From Methylophilales bacterium (lineage in GTDB: Bacteria; Pseudomonadota; Gammaproteobacteria; Burkholderiales; Methylophilaceae): 38,462 nt of DNA. The position numbers were made by a program, and so were the translations under genes. The notes under the pieces were generated by a model, which worked only from the letters and a program-made list of their open reading frames with translations, did not search any database and was not told where the DNA came from. Of the stretch, positions 9,085 to 17,108 are shown one piece after another; positions within the stretch are counted from its first letter, which is position 1, and each line of letters begins with the position of its first letter. The stretch is taken from positions 1 through 38,462 of the forward strand of contig JAIOOY010000077.1 of the NCBI GenBank assembly GCA_021414145.1, read 5' to 3'.

Positions 9085-10035
9085 GTGGCTAAAGGCGAAA
9101 TCATGGTGTTCACTGGCAACGCCAACCCCACGCTGGCAGCCGAGGTGGTAGCACACCTAGGCATCCCTTTAGGTAAGGCCACCGTAGGCCGTTTTAGCGA
9201 CGGCGAGGTGATGATAGAAATATTGGAAAACGTGCGCGGTAAAGACGTTTTCGTGCTGCAATCTACCTGCGCTCCCAACAACGACACATTGATGGAAGTG
9301 CTGGTGATGGTAGATGCACTGCGCCGCTCCTCGGCTGGGCGTATCACCGCCGCGATTCCTTATCTCGGCTATGCGCGGCAAGACCGCCGTCCGCGTTCAG
9401 CGCGCGTGGCGATTACCGCCAAAGTGGTGGCTAATATGCTGACCTCGGTAGGTGTGGACAGATTATTGACGATGGATTTGCACTCCGACCAGATTCAAGG
9501 CTTTTTTGATATTCCGGTGGACAACATTTATGCGTCATCGGTGTTGCTGGATGATGTTACTAACCGCAACTACCCTGATGTAGTCGTGGTGTCACCCGAT
9601 GTTGGCGGCGTGGTTCGGGCCAGAGCGCTGGCCAAGCAACTGAGTTCCGACTTGGCGATTATAGACAAGCGTCGCCCCAAGCCCAACGAAGCCAAGGTTA
9701 TGAACATCATCGGTGAAGTTGAAGGCCGTACTTGTATCATCATGGATGACATGGTGGACACCGCCAACACCCTGTGCGAAGCGGCGTTAGCACTGAAAGA
9801 ACAGGGGGCCGCAAAGGTAGTGGCCTACTGTACACATCCGGTGTTGTCCGGCAAAGCGATTGAGCGCGTGAATGACTCCGCGCTGGATGAATTGGTGGTA
9901 ACAAACACCATTCCGCTAAATATGGAAGCTACTGGTTGCAAAAAGATACGCCAGCTTTCCGTGGGTAAATTGATGGCGGAAACCATACGCCGCATTAGCC
10001 ACGAGGATTCGGTCAGCTCGTTATTTATCGAGTAA
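9085..10035 (+). CDS. prs: Ribose-phosphate pyrophosphokinase (PRPP synthetase)
   Basis: Makes PRPP from ribose 5-phosphate and ATP, the shared precursor of purines, pyrimidines, histidine, tryptophan and NAD. The GTG start at 9085 has the ribosome binding site AAAGGAAG 7 nt upstream and gives the normal 316 aa with the family N-terminus [13 protein letters not shown]. Visible motifs are the metal and ATP region [20 protein letters not shown] near residue 131, the flexible-loop side [16 protein letters not shown], and the PRPP-binding loop DDMVDTANT near residue 221. It lies between the tRNA-Gln terminator and rplY, in the usual prs-rplY-pth order. Confidence 0.97.
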   Translation: MAKGEIMVFTGNANPTLAAEVVAHLGIPLGKATVGRFSDGEVMIEILENVRGKDVFVLQSTCAPNNDTLMEVLVMVDALRRSSAGRITAAIPYLGYARQDRRPRSARVAITAKVVANMLTSVGVDRLLTMDLHSDQIQGFFDIPVDNIYASSVLLDDVTNRNYPDVVVVSPDVGGVVRARALAKQLSSDLAIIDKRRPKPNEAKVMNIIGEVEGRTCIIMDDMVDTANTLCEAALALKEQGAAKVVAYCTHPVLSGKAIERVNDSALDELVVTNTIPLNMEATGCKKIRQLSVGKLMAETIRRISHEDSVSSLFIE

Positions 10036-10125
10036 AAGAATTTTGCCTGATGGCGTAAAAGCTATTGGCAAATGCAGCAACCGTCTGGTCGCGGACGGGA
10101 TTATTAACTTCAAGAGGGCTTTACC

Positions 10126-10758
10126 ATGCAAATAGAAATTAACGCCAAAACGCGCGAACTAAAGGGCACCGGAGCGAGCCGCCGCCTACGTCGTGCTGGC
10201 AACGTACCAGGTATCGTCTATGGTGCCGGCAAAGATGCCGTGACTATTGAACTGAGCCACAAAGAATTGTTTCTACAATTCCGCCACGAAGCTTTTCACG
10301 CTTCTATTCTCTCGCTGAATCTGGATGGCAAGGCAGAACAAGTACTGCTGCGCGATTATCAAATGCACCCGGTGCGTACTGAAATCGCTCACATTGACTT
10401 TCAACGCGTGAGCCAAACCGAAAAAATCCATGTGAAAGTACCGTTCCACTTCACTAATGTAGAAACTTCACCAGGGGTCAAATTGAATGGTGGCATCGTC
10501 ATGCACATCATGACCGAAGCCGAAGTGAGCTGCTTACCTAAAGATCTGCCAGAATTCGTCGAGGTAGACATGGGTGAGATTGACGTAGGGCATTCTGTGC
10601 ATTTGGCGCAAATTAAGCTACCCAAGGGCGTTGAGTTTGTGAAGCTGGTCCACGGCGACGATGCCGCTGTGGCCTCCATCGCCAAACCACGCGGCGCATT
10701 GATAGAGGAAGAAGTAGCCGCTCCAGCAGCTGAGGCACCAGCCGCAGCTGCTGAGTAA
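10126..10758 (+). CDS. rplY: 50S ribosomal protein L25/general stress protein Ctc
   Basis: Binds 5S rRNA in the large subunit. The 210-aa protein is the long Ctc/TL5 form: an N-terminal L25 domain (about 1-95, starting MQIEINAKTRELKGTGASRR) plus a C-terminal beta domain. It ends in an Ala/Glu-rich tail (VAAPAAEAPAAAAE) and is much longer than the 94-aa E. coli L25. AGAGGG lies upstream of the ATG. The 90-bp leader after prs contains a short CCGTC/GACGG hairpin (10081-10098) without a T-tract. A strong terminator follows at 10782. Confidence 0.96.
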   Translation: MQIEINAKTRELKGTGASRRLRRAGNVPGIVYGAGKDAVTIELSHKELFLQFRHEAFHASILSLNLDGKAEQVLLRDYQMHPVRTEIAHIDFQRVSQTEKIHVKVPFHFTNVETSPGVKLNGGIVMHIMTEAEVSCLPKDLPEFVEVDMGEIDVGHSVHLAQIKLPKGVEFVKLVHGDDAAVASIAKPRGALIEEEVAAPAAEAPAAAAE

Positions 10759-10781
10759 TCCGCCAGCAGACTAGTTACAAT

Positions 10782-10819
10782 ACGCGCGTTCTGGGCAACC
10801 AGAGCGCGCGTTTTTGTTT
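10782..10819 (+). terminator. Rho-independent terminator between rplY and pth
   Basis: A 13-bp stem (10782-10794 with 10799-10811, one T-G wobble) is capped by the GNRA-type loop GCAA and followed by TTTTGTTT. It ends only 5 nt before the first possible pth start codon. Confidence 0.85.
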
Positions 10820-10824
10820 AAGAT

Positions 10825-11403
10825 ATGGGCATGGGAATACAACTAATTGTCGGTCTGGGTAATCCGGGCGCTGAGTACGAGGCCACCCGCCACAACGCTG
10901 GCTTTTGGTGGGTAGAATCCATCGCACGTGCCAACAATGTACAACTTTCCCAAGAAAGCAAATTCTTTGGTCGCGTGGCTCGACTAAAATCACCAGAAGT
11001 TTGGCTGCTCACTCCCAGTACCTTTATGAACGCCAGTGGACAATCTGTGGGCACATTGGCGCGGTTTTATCGCATCGCACCAGAAAGCATCCTCGTCGTC
11101 CATGACGAATTGGATTTAGAAACAGGAGTCGCCAAGCTGAAAAAAGGTGGTGGGCACGGCGGCCACAATGGCTTGAAAGACATTGCCGCACACTTAGGCA
11201 GCAACGATTTCTGGCGTTTGCGACTGGGTATAAGTCACCCTGGTGATGCCAAAGATGTGATCAATTACGTCCTACACAAGCCCTCACGCGAAGAATTTGT
11301 TTTAATAGACTCCGCCATAGAAAATACTGCCGGATTGTTACCGCTGCTGCTAGCAGGGGACTTTGAAACGGCTATGCTCAAGCTACATACCAAGGTAAAA
11401 TAA
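10825..11403 (+). CDS. pth: Peptidyl-tRNA hydrolase
   Basis: Releases the peptide from peptidyl-tRNAs that fall off the ribosome, recycling the tRNA. The N-terminus has [20 protein letters not shown], in which the histidine (23 from the first Met) is the catalytic base. Further motifs are [21 protein letters not shown] and [15 protein letters not shown]. At 192 aa it is a normal length. Either ATG at 10825 or ATG at 10831 may be used, and neither has a recognisable ribosome binding site because the rplY terminator T-tract occupies that space. Expression therefore needs readthrough with poor initiation, or a very short leader. Confidence 0.95.
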   Translation: MGMGIQLIVGLGNPGAEYEATRHNAGFWWVESIARANNVQLSQESKFFGRVARLKSPEVWLLTPSTFMNASGQSVGTLARFYRIAPESILVVHDELDLETGVAKLKKGGGHGGHNGLKDIAAHLGSNDFWRLRLGISHPGDAKDVINYVLHKPSREEFVLIDSAIENTAGLLPLLLAGDFETAMLKLHTKVK

Positions 11404-11431
11404 GCCCAATTTCTCAATTCAGGACACCATC

Positions 11432-11926
11432 ATGAGCGACCAAGACCAACCACACAGCGGCCTAAGCCTTGCAGAGAAGCTCCCCGTAGCATTCGTCATC
11501 ATCGTCATTGTCGCGGCGCTCTATCACCTCACCTTCGTGGCAGGGCCGATAGAAACCAAACCCGCTGCCAACGATGATGCCTCTGTCATGGCTCGAATTA
11601 AACCCGTTGCCGAGGTGGTCATCGCCGCGGTGCCTGCCGCAACTGGAGCCGCCCTCAGTGGCGAACAAGTTGTCACTCAAGGCTGTAGCGCTTGCCACGG
11701 CACTGGCGCACTGGGCTCACCAAAAATAGGGGATGCTGCAGCTTGGGCACCACGTATCGCGCAAGGTTATGAGACTTTGGTTAAACACGCCATTGCTGGT
11801 ATCCGCTCTATGCCGGCACGTGGTGGAAATGCCGCTTTGAGTGATGCCGAAGTAGCTGATGCGGTGGCCTATATGGCCAACAAAGCTGGCGCGAATTTCA
11901 AAGCCCCCGCAGCCAAAGCAAAGTAA
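11432..11926 (+). CDS. Membrane-anchored cytochrome c5-type monohaem protein
   Basis: A 164-aa protein with an N-terminal hydrophobic anchor (about 15-36, VAFVIIVIVAALYHLTFVAG), which should tether a periplasmic haem domain to the inner membrane. The haem motif is CSACH (Cys85, Cys88, His89). The likely methionine ligand is in IRSMPARGG near residue 127, followed by ALSDAEVADAVAYM, as in cytochrome c5 and the second domain of some oxidase-linked cytochromes. An Ala-rich segment links anchor and domain. It probably shuttles electrons in respiration. AGGA precedes the ATG. The gene lies between pth and apaH, a recurrent betaproteobacterial neighbourhood with no known functional link. Confidence 0.9.
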   Translation: MSDQDQPHSGLSLAEKLPVAFVIIVIVAALYHLTFVAGPIETKPAANDDASVMARIKPVAEVVIAAVPAATGAALSGEQVVTQGCSACHGTGALGSPKIGDAAAWAPRIAQGYETLVKHAIAGIRSMPARGGNAALSDAEVADAVAYMANKAGANFKAPAAKAK

Positions 11927-11945
11927 AGAATTTCAGGATTCCTGC

Positions 11946-12770
11946 ATGAACACCTACGCCATTGGTGACGTGCAGGGTTGTTTCACCACCTTTCTTAACC
12001 TGATAGACCACATATCCTTTAACCCTCAACAGGACAAGCTGTGGCTGGTAGGCGACCTCATCAATCGTGGCCCGGATTCGCTCAAGATGTTGCGCTGGGT
12101 GAAGGCACACCAAGATTCCATTGTCACCGTACTCGGCAACCACGATCTGCATGCAATCGCGGTGCATGAAGGGTTTGTCGCAAAACATCGTTTTGATACC
12201 CTAGATGAACTGCTGGCGGCACCCGATCACAATGAGTTATTTGATGGGCTGAGAAACCAGAAATTGGCTCACGCTGAAGACCATTACTTGATGGTTCACG
12301 CCGGGGTGTTGCCACAGTGGGATACTGCGCAAACCCTAGCACTGGCGAGAGAGGTGGAAACAGCTCTGCGTGCCCCCAATTATCGCGAGTTTCTAGCTAA
12401 CATGTACGGCAATCTTCCGAACACTTGGCATGATGACTTAGAAGGAATGGACAGGTTACGCGTCATCACCAATGCGTTGACTCGACTGAGAATATGCACC
12501 TCTATCGGTCAGATGGAGTTCAAGTTCAAGGGAGAAGTACAAGACATACCGACGGGCTACATGCCTTGGTTTGAAGTGGAAAATCGCAGAAGCCAAGACA
12601 ACCACATCATATTCGGCCATTGGTCGGCCTTGGGCTTAGTGTTGCGAGACAATCTGTCAGCTCTAGATACGGGCTGCCTGTGGGGAAATACGCTTACGGC
12701 CCTGCGCTTAGCTGACCGCCAGGTGTTTGCAGTGCCGCGCGCACCGGAAGACGCAATAGCTCTGCAATAG
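11946..12770 (+). CDS. apaH: Bis(5'-nucleosyl)-tetraphosphatase, symmetrical (ApaH)
   Basis: Hydrolyses Ap4A to two ADP and removes Np4 caps from RNA 5' ends. The ATG at 11946 gives MNTYAIGDVQGC at the very N-terminus, as in the family; a longer frame from 11859 would overlap the cytochrome gene and is not used. The calcineurin-type phosphoesterase motifs are GDVQGC, GDLINRGPDSL and GNHDLHA, and IIFGHWSALG follows further on. At 274 aa the length matches E. coli ApaH (280). The 3' end overlaps the convergent plsC gene by 77 bp. Confidence 0.95.
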   Translation: MNTYAIGDVQGCFTTFLNLIDHISFNPQQDKLWLVGDLINRGPDSLKMLRWVKAHQDSIVTVLGNHDLHAIAVHEGFVAKHRFDTLDELLAAPDHNELFDGLRNQKLAHAEDHYLMVHAGVLPQWDTAQTLALAREVETALRAPNYREFLANMYGNLPNTWHDDLEGMDRLRVITNALTRLRICTSIGQMEFKFKGEVQDIPTGYMPWFEVENRRSQDNHIIFGHWSALGLVLRDNLSALDTGCLWGNTLTALRLADRQVFAVPRAPEDAIALQ

Positions 12771-13500
12771 CGCTTTCAGCACGGCGCGCCAATACCCGTC
12801 TATCTTTGCCTTGTGTAGGGATTGGCAACAAAAATATCAATTCTGCCGTAATCTCTGGCTGCTTCACCATCGCCAACATGGATTCCCACAAAGTAATATC
12901 ACTCCAGTATGCGATGTCCACATTTACGCCACCATCTGGCAAGGGATAACGGAGTGCCATTGGTCGTATTAGCACCTCTGCATCCACCGCTGCCTGCAAT
13001 AGACTACTGCGAAACGGCACCATAAAACTGCCATCGGTAGTCGTGCCTTCGGGAAATACGCACAGCGAATCGCCATCTGCCAAAGCCTGTAATGCCGCGC
13101 CAGAAACTCGCAAAGTATCTTTGCGTTTGGCTCGCTCGATAAAAATGACTCCGCCTTTTTCCGACAACCAGCCGATGAGCGGCCAACTGCGAACTTCAGA
13201 CTTGGCCACAAAACGCGGCGAAAGCAGGGAGTTCACCAGCCATACATCCAGCCAAGAGATGTGGTTAGACATGAACATCGAGGGTGGCGTGCTTGTCAGT
13301 GGAACTGATCCAGACACTTGCAACTTCACATTGAGGATATTGAGGATGGTTTTTGACCAGCGCCTCACCAACTTATCACGCCGCTTACCCCGCAGAAAAG
13401 GTAGCCACACTGTCGCCAGCAGCATACCCCATAGCAAGTGAACGAGCAGACGTAGCAAACGCCAGACTTGGACTGGCTTAGAATTCAAAGCGACTTGCAA
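12694..13500 (-). CDS. 1-acyl-sn-glycerol-3-phosphate acyltransferase (PlsC family)
   Basis: Membrane acyltransferase that should convert lysophosphatidate to phosphatidate, or act on a related lysolipid. A hydrophobic segment at about 15-36 precedes the catalytic motif NHISWLD (Asn79, His80, Asp85). FVAKSEVRSWPLIGW and VFPEGTT are the glycerol-phosphate binding motifs. The only start that fits is TTG at 13500, directly after the stop of the preceding gene (TAATTG), so translation is probably coupled. The C-terminal tail (about 25 residues) is encoded antisense to the apaH end. It closes a four-gene minus-strand operon. Confidence 0.9.
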   Translation of the reverse strand: MQVALNSKPVQVWRLLRLLVHLLWGMLLATVWLPFLRGKRRDKLVRRWSKTILNILNVKLQVSGSVPLTSTPPSMFMSNHISWLDVWLVNSLLSPRFVAKSEVRSWPLIGWLSEKGGVIFIERAKRKDTLRVSGAALQALADGDSLCVFPEGTTTDGSFMVPFRSSLLQAAVDAEVLIRPMALRYPLPDGGVNVDIAYWSDITLWESMLAMVKQPEITAELIFLLPIPTQGKDRRVLARRAESAIAELLRLPVRAALQTPGGQLSAGP

Positions 13501-13953
13501 TTAGTGCGTAACTCTTGTGGTACCACCAGTTTCCAACAAACGCACACGATCTCCGGCATGGAACTGCTCATCGGCCTCTTGCACAATGGCGACCAGGCTA
13601 CCGTTATCCAGTTGCACTGTGATCTCCAAGCCATCTTTTTTAGTCAATTCTTCTTCCGCCATTTTGCCCGCCAATACTCCAGCTACTGCACCAATCACAG
13701 TAGCCAGATTTCTACCCTTACCTCCACCCACTGCGTTACCGGCAACACCCCCCACTACACCACCAGCCACGGCACCAACAGTGCCTTCTGTACCTTCAAT
13801 CTGCACCTGGCGCACGCTTTCTACTATGCCAGTTTTGACCACTTGTGCCTGACGTGTTTCGTCGCGCTTATACACGCTACCGGAATTGCTACTAGCGCAA
13901 CCCACTAGTGCCAAAGCCACGGCCAGAGCTACCCATATTTGTTTCAACTGCAT
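13501..13953 (-). CDS. Glycine-zipper 2TM-domain lipoprotein
   Basis: A 150-aa lipoprotein precursor starting at the ATG at 13953, with AGGAGA upstream. The signal peptide ends at LALVGC, and a Ser-rich spacer follows. The central glycine zipper (about residues 58-95) contains GAVAGGVVGGVAGNAVGGG and a second GAVAGVLAGKMAEE half. The C-terminal domain of about 50 residues is beta-rich (ITVQLDNGSLVAIVQ). SlyB and related outer-membrane lipoproteins have this layout. Their exact function is unclear, though SlyB family members stabilise the outer membrane under stress. A start at 14064 would hide the signal peptide. A distinct glycine-zipper protein lies at 17109-17726. Confidence 0.9.
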   Translation of the reverse strand: MQLKQIWVALAVALALVGCASSNSGSVYKRDETRQAQVVKTGIVESVRQVQIEGTEGTVGAVAGGVVGGVAGNAVGGGKGRNLATVIGAVAGVLAGKMAEEELTKKDGLEITVQLDNGSLVAIVQEADEQFHAGDRVRLLETGGTTRVTH

Positions 13954-13972
13954 GCCACTTCTCCTAAAAAAT

Positions 13973-14911
13973 TTACAGCGAAATAGTTTCGCCAAATGCA
14001 GATTGATACAGTGCCTTGATCTGTTCACGGCTCGGCTTGTGATTCTGCCCGCCGCGACTGGCAATCTTGATAGAACCCATCACACCAGCCAAGCGCCCAC
14101 ATTGCAACCAATCCCAACCTTTAGACATCCCATAGAGCAACCCGGCGCGATAAGCATCACCGCAACCGGTAGGGTCAACAATAGCTTCGGCTTTGACTAC
14201 GGGCACTTCAATACGTTTGCCATCCACATAAATATGCGAACCTTGTGACCCCAAAGTCACTATCAAAGCTTTTACCTTTGTTGCCAATTGTTCCAAATTA
14301 AGACCGGTTTTTTCCTGCATCAGTTGCGCTTCGTAGTCATTCAACGCCAGATAGTCTGCTTGATCTACAAATTGCAATAATTCTTCACCATTAAACATGG
14401 GTAAACCTTGGCCTGGGTCAAACATAAACGGGATACCCGCCTCTTGGAATTCTTTTGCGTGTTGGAACATACCATCACGACCGTCCGGCGCAATGATGCC
14501 CAGAGATACGTCTTTGCCACTTAGCACACTGTTTTTATGCGCAAAGTTCATCGCCCCTGGGTGAAAAGCAGTAATCTGATTGTTATCTCTATCGGTAGTA
14601 ATAAAAGCCTGCGCGGTAAAGCTACCCGGCACGTGGAAAATGTGATTGCTCAACAAACCATTGCGGCTCAGCCAGTCAGCATAGCTACCAAAATCGTCAC
14701 CCACGGTCGCCATAATGAGTGGCTTGCCATCCAGCAGATTGAGATTATAGGCAATATTACCTGCAGTCCCCCCGAACTCGCGACGCATATCCGGCACTAG
14801 AAAAGCCACATTAAGAATATGCAGCTTGTCCGGCAGAATGTGGTTCTTAAAGTGGTCGGGGAATGCCATGATGGTGTCGTAGGCAAGGGAACCGCAGATG
14901 AGGGTATTCAT
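13973..14911 (-). CDS. PfkB-family carbohydrate/nucleoside kinase
   Basis: A 312-aa ribokinase-fold kinase. The N-terminus MNTLICGSLAYDTIM and the substrate-side motif FGGTAGNIAYNLNLLDG are typical of the adenosine kinase-like branch common in Betaproteobacteria. The C-terminal motif VDPTGCGDAYRAGLLYG holds the catalytic aspartate (GCGD) and the anion hole. It transfers the ATP gamma-phosphate to a sugar or nucleoside. Adenosine is a plausible substrate from the family branch, but specificity cannot be settled from motifs. It follows the RpfE-type gene by 38 bp and precedes the glycine-zipper gene by 19 bp. Confidence 0.88.
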   Translation of the reverse strand: MNTLICGSLAYDTIMAFPDHFKNHILPDKLHILNVAFLVPDMRREFGGTAGNIAYNLNLLDGKPLIMATVGDDFGSYADWLSRNGLLSNHIFHVPGSFTAQAFITTDRDNNQITAFHPGAMNFAHKNSVLSGKDVSLGIIAPDGRDGMFQHAKEFQEAGIPFMFDPGQGLPMFNGEELLQFVDQADYLALNDYEAQLMQEKTGLNLEQLATKVKALIVTLGSQGSHIYVDGKRIEVPVVKAEAIVDPTGCGDAYRAGLLYGMSKGWDWLQCGRLAGVMGSIKIASRGGQNHKPSREQIKALYQSAFGETISL

Positions 14912-14949
14912 AAATTGTCCATTATTACAAAAAGTAGTGGAAGTATGCC

Positions 14950-15885
14950 TTAGCTAAGGGGAGTATTCAAATAGTCAGCTAACGGCTTAGTTCTGCGCCA
15001 AAGCTTCCATAAATCGCGACGTTTGATGCTGAAAACATGCACCTTGTCCTCTTCAGCTAGACACACCCTGACTCCATGAGTCTGCCCAGTTTGCAACGCA
15101 TGCAACACGTTTGCAAACCAGCGCTCCTCCAAAGCCTCCCAGCCAGATTGAGCATCCAGCACCACCAGTGTTGATTCAGCGCTGAGTTCCTTCCATGATG
15201 TTGGCAAAGGTTTTGCTCCCCGACCCGCCAAACTGGAAACAAATACATCTTCGCTCAGCACCGTGGCATAAGGAGAAATCGCTGTGGCCATCACCCCTCC
15301 ACCCCACAACCATAAGCTATTTGCCGTTAATTTCCCGGCATGTTCTCGCGCCTCGTTCACCGGGTGTGCATGCATTAACATCTGTAATTCATTGATGGCT
15401 CTTCGCCAAATCTTGGCATCACTCCCTAGCGGCATCAAGCCGCTTACATCACGCCTAAAAGCCTGTTCAAGCAGGGTTGTAGTGATTGCAGGCGGCTCTT
15501 TTAAGCGCAGATACCAGCGCTGCGGATGTGGCACAAAAAAATCCAACTCAGTAAAGTGTCTCGTCAAGCTTGACTTCAAAGCTTGTGCTTCATCCATGCT
15601 CAGATTGAGTGTATCTTCTGCCAGTGCAATCCTGTCGCGTGTGACTTGCAAATTGACCGGAGTCGCACAAAGCCAGTAAGCATCGGCAGTGTCTAAGCCA
15701 TCCTGCTTGGCTGCAAACGGTGCAATGGGGAAATCCTGCTGCTGTTTCACACCAAACGTGCGACAAGCCCACACATCAGCACCACCGCTAAAAGTGGCTC
15801 TTTTAGCCACTGCAAGTAAACGCTCTAATGCGGGTAAACGTGGTGCCGAGACTGAAGCATGGCGTAATAAAATATCAAGCTGCAA
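14950..15885 (-). CDS. RpfE-type regulatory protein (phosphoglycerate mutase-like)
   Basis: A 311-aa soluble protein resembling the family annotated as regulatory protein RpfE or distant cofactor-independent phosphoglycerate mutase-like proteins. Family-like stretches are ADAYWLCATPVNLQVTRDRI, PHPQRWYLRL and NSLWLWGGGVM. The conserved metal and serine motif of a true iPGM is not visible, so enzymatic activity is doubtful. The start is TTG at 15885; no ATG lies near. It heads a minus-strand operon with the PfkB kinase, the glycine-zipper lipoprotein and PlsC, and it is divergent from the SixA-like gene with about 50 bp between. The family match is from memory of its motifs. Confidence 0.72.
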   Translation of the reverse strand: MQLDILLRHASVSAPRLPALERLLAVAKRATFSGGADVWACRTFGVKQQQDFPIAPFAAKQDGLDTADAYWLCATPVNLQVTRDRIALAEDTLNLSMDEAQALKSSLTRHFTELDFFVPHPQRWYLRLKEPPAITTTLLEQAFRRDVSGLMPLGSDAKIWRRAINELQMLMHAHPVNEAREHAGKLTANSLWLWGGGVMATAISPYATVLSEDVFVSSLAGRGAKPLPTSWKELSAESTLVVLDAQSGWEALEERWFANVLHALQTGQTHGVRVCLAEEDKVHVFSIKRRDLWKLWRRTKPLADYLNTPLS

Positions 15886-15938
15886 AACAGTTCACTTTCA
15901 TGGCAAGATACCCCTCAACATTTACTTTCGAAATTATG

Positions 15939-16391
15939 ATGGAACTTATCCTCTGGCGTCACGCCGAAGCCGAAGACGGCATCCCCGACATGCAACGCGC
16001 ACTCACCGCAAAAGGCCATAAGCAAGCCAAGCACATGGCGGCTTGGCTGACAAAACACTTGGCTGCTGACACGCGCATTCTGGCCAGCCCGGCGCTCAGA
16101 ACGCAGCAAACCGCCTTAGCCCTGAGCGATCAGTTTATCACGCTTGAAGCATTGGCTCCGGGAGCCTCAGCACACTCCATATTAGATGCCGCTGAATGGC
16201 CTCGTTTTGGTGGCAGTGTGTTAATCGTAGGACATCAACCAACATTAGGAGAAGTAGCTGCTATCTTACTGGGAAGCGCATCTTCTTATCACAGCGTAAA
16301 AAAAGGGGCTGTGTGGTGGTTTCAAAATCGAAAACACGGTAATGTTGCGGAAACCATACTGAAAACCGTCATTAACCCTGAGCTGCTATAA
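15939..16391 (+). CDS. SixA-like phosphohistidine phosphatase (histidine phosphatase family)
   Basis: A 150-aa protein with the histidine-phosphatase motif LILWRHAEAEDG at the N-terminus (the RH nucleophile motif) and a second conserved histidine in LIVGHQPTLGEVAA. Size and motif order match SixA, which removes phosphate from histidine phosphotransfer proteins such as the nitrogen-related PTS protein NPr. The ATG at 15939 (or 15936, the preceding codon) matches SixA N-termini. The longer frame from 15828 would overlap the divergent gene. No good ribosome binding site is seen. It is 3 bp ahead of a ParA-family gene and probably co-transcribed with it. Confidence 0.88.
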   Translation: MELILWRHAEAEDGIPDMQRALTAKGHKQAKHMAAWLTKHLAADTRILASPALRTQQTALALSDQFITLEALAPGASAHSILDAAEWPRFGGSVLIVGHQPTLGEVAAILLGSASSYHSVKKGAVWWFQNRKHGNVAETILKTVINPELL

Positions 16392-16394
16392 ACG

Positions 16395-17018
16395 ATGAAA
16401 CACATCTTAGTCATCAACCCCAAAGGCGGCAGCGGCAAAACCACGTTAGCCACAAATCTCGCTGGCTACTTTGCTAGACAAGGTAAAAATGTGACGTTGG
16501 CTGACCTCGACCGCCAACAATCTTCTATAGACTGGTTGAAACGTCGCGCTAAAAACTTACCCAAGATCAAAGCACTAGATGCGCGCCGCCAAGAATTGAC
16601 CGAAAAACCTGACTGGCTCATCACCGACTCTCCTGCTGGACTGCGCAACGAAAGACTGACCGACGCTATCAAACAAGCGGATTGGGTAATCGTGCCGATA
16701 CAACCTTCCATATTGGATATGCGCGCTACGCGCGATTTTCTAGACGTGCTGGAAGAAGAAAAAGCTGTGCGCAAACAAAAAACGGCTGTTGCAGTGGTGG
16801 GAATGCGCATGAGCAACCAGACCCGCTCATCCGCCAGCTTACTGGAGTTTTTGCAAGAAACCGGGCTCCCAATGCCAGCTTGTCTTCGCAACGCCCAAAC
16901 TTATGTTACTGCGGTGGAACAAGGAATGAGCTTGTTTGATATGCGTCCGTCTCTGGTAAAAACCGATTTGCAACAATGGGGCCCATTGTTGGATTGGATA
17001 CAAAAAACCAATAACTAA
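16395..17018 (+). CDS. Orphan ParA-family ATPase
   Basis: A 207-aa deviant-Walker ATPase starting MKHILVINPKGGSGKTTLAT, with the signature lysine and the P-loop lysine both intact. The Walker A' aspartate is in LADLDRQQSS, and DWLITDSPAG is the Walker B region. Short ParA/MinD-like proteins form ATP-dependent dimers that position plasmids, chromosomes or protein clusters. There is no ParB-like partner or centromere-like repeat nearby. The only neighbour on the same strand is the SixA-like gene 3 bp upstream, so the cargo is unknown. A hairpin that may terminate transcription follows the stop. Confidence 0.9.
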   Translation: MKHILVINPKGGSGKTTLATNLAGYFARQGKNVTLADLDRQQSSIDWLKRRAKNLPKIKALDARRQELTEKPDWLITDSPAGLRNERLTDAIKQADWVIVPIQPSILDMRATRDFLDVLEEEKAVRKQKTAVAVVGMRMSNQTRSSASLLEFLQETGLPMPACLRNAQTYVTAVEQGMSLFDMRPSLVKTDLQQWGPLLDWIQKTNN

Positions 17019-17052
17019 AGCCACTTAATGCTCTGAAAAACATTAGTGGCTT
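17018..17052. terminator. Hairpin between convergent parA-like and glycine-zipper genes
   Basis: The arms 17018-17030 and 17041-17052 (AAGCCACTTAATG and CATTAGTGGCTT) form a 12-bp stem with one bulged T. The T-tracts lie some distance away on either strand, so termination efficiency is uncertain. Confidence 0.45.
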
Positions 17053-17108
17053 CAGTTAAGGCCTCGACTTTTTTATAAGATGCTGAGCAACCCCTTAACT
17101 ACACACCC

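Noticed and set aside
10081-10098. Short CCGTC/GACGG hairpin in the rplY leader as a ribosomal autoregulatory element
   Set aside because: Only 5 bp with an 8-nt loop and no further structure; too weak to call.
11859-11945. N-terminal extension of apaH
   Set aside because: It would overlap the cytochrome gene and precede the conserved N-terminus of ApaH by 29 residues; the ATG at 11946 fits the family.
13954-14064. N-terminal extension of the glycine-zipper lipoprotein
   Set aside because: It would bury a clear lipoprotein signal peptide; the ATG at 13953 has AGGAGA.
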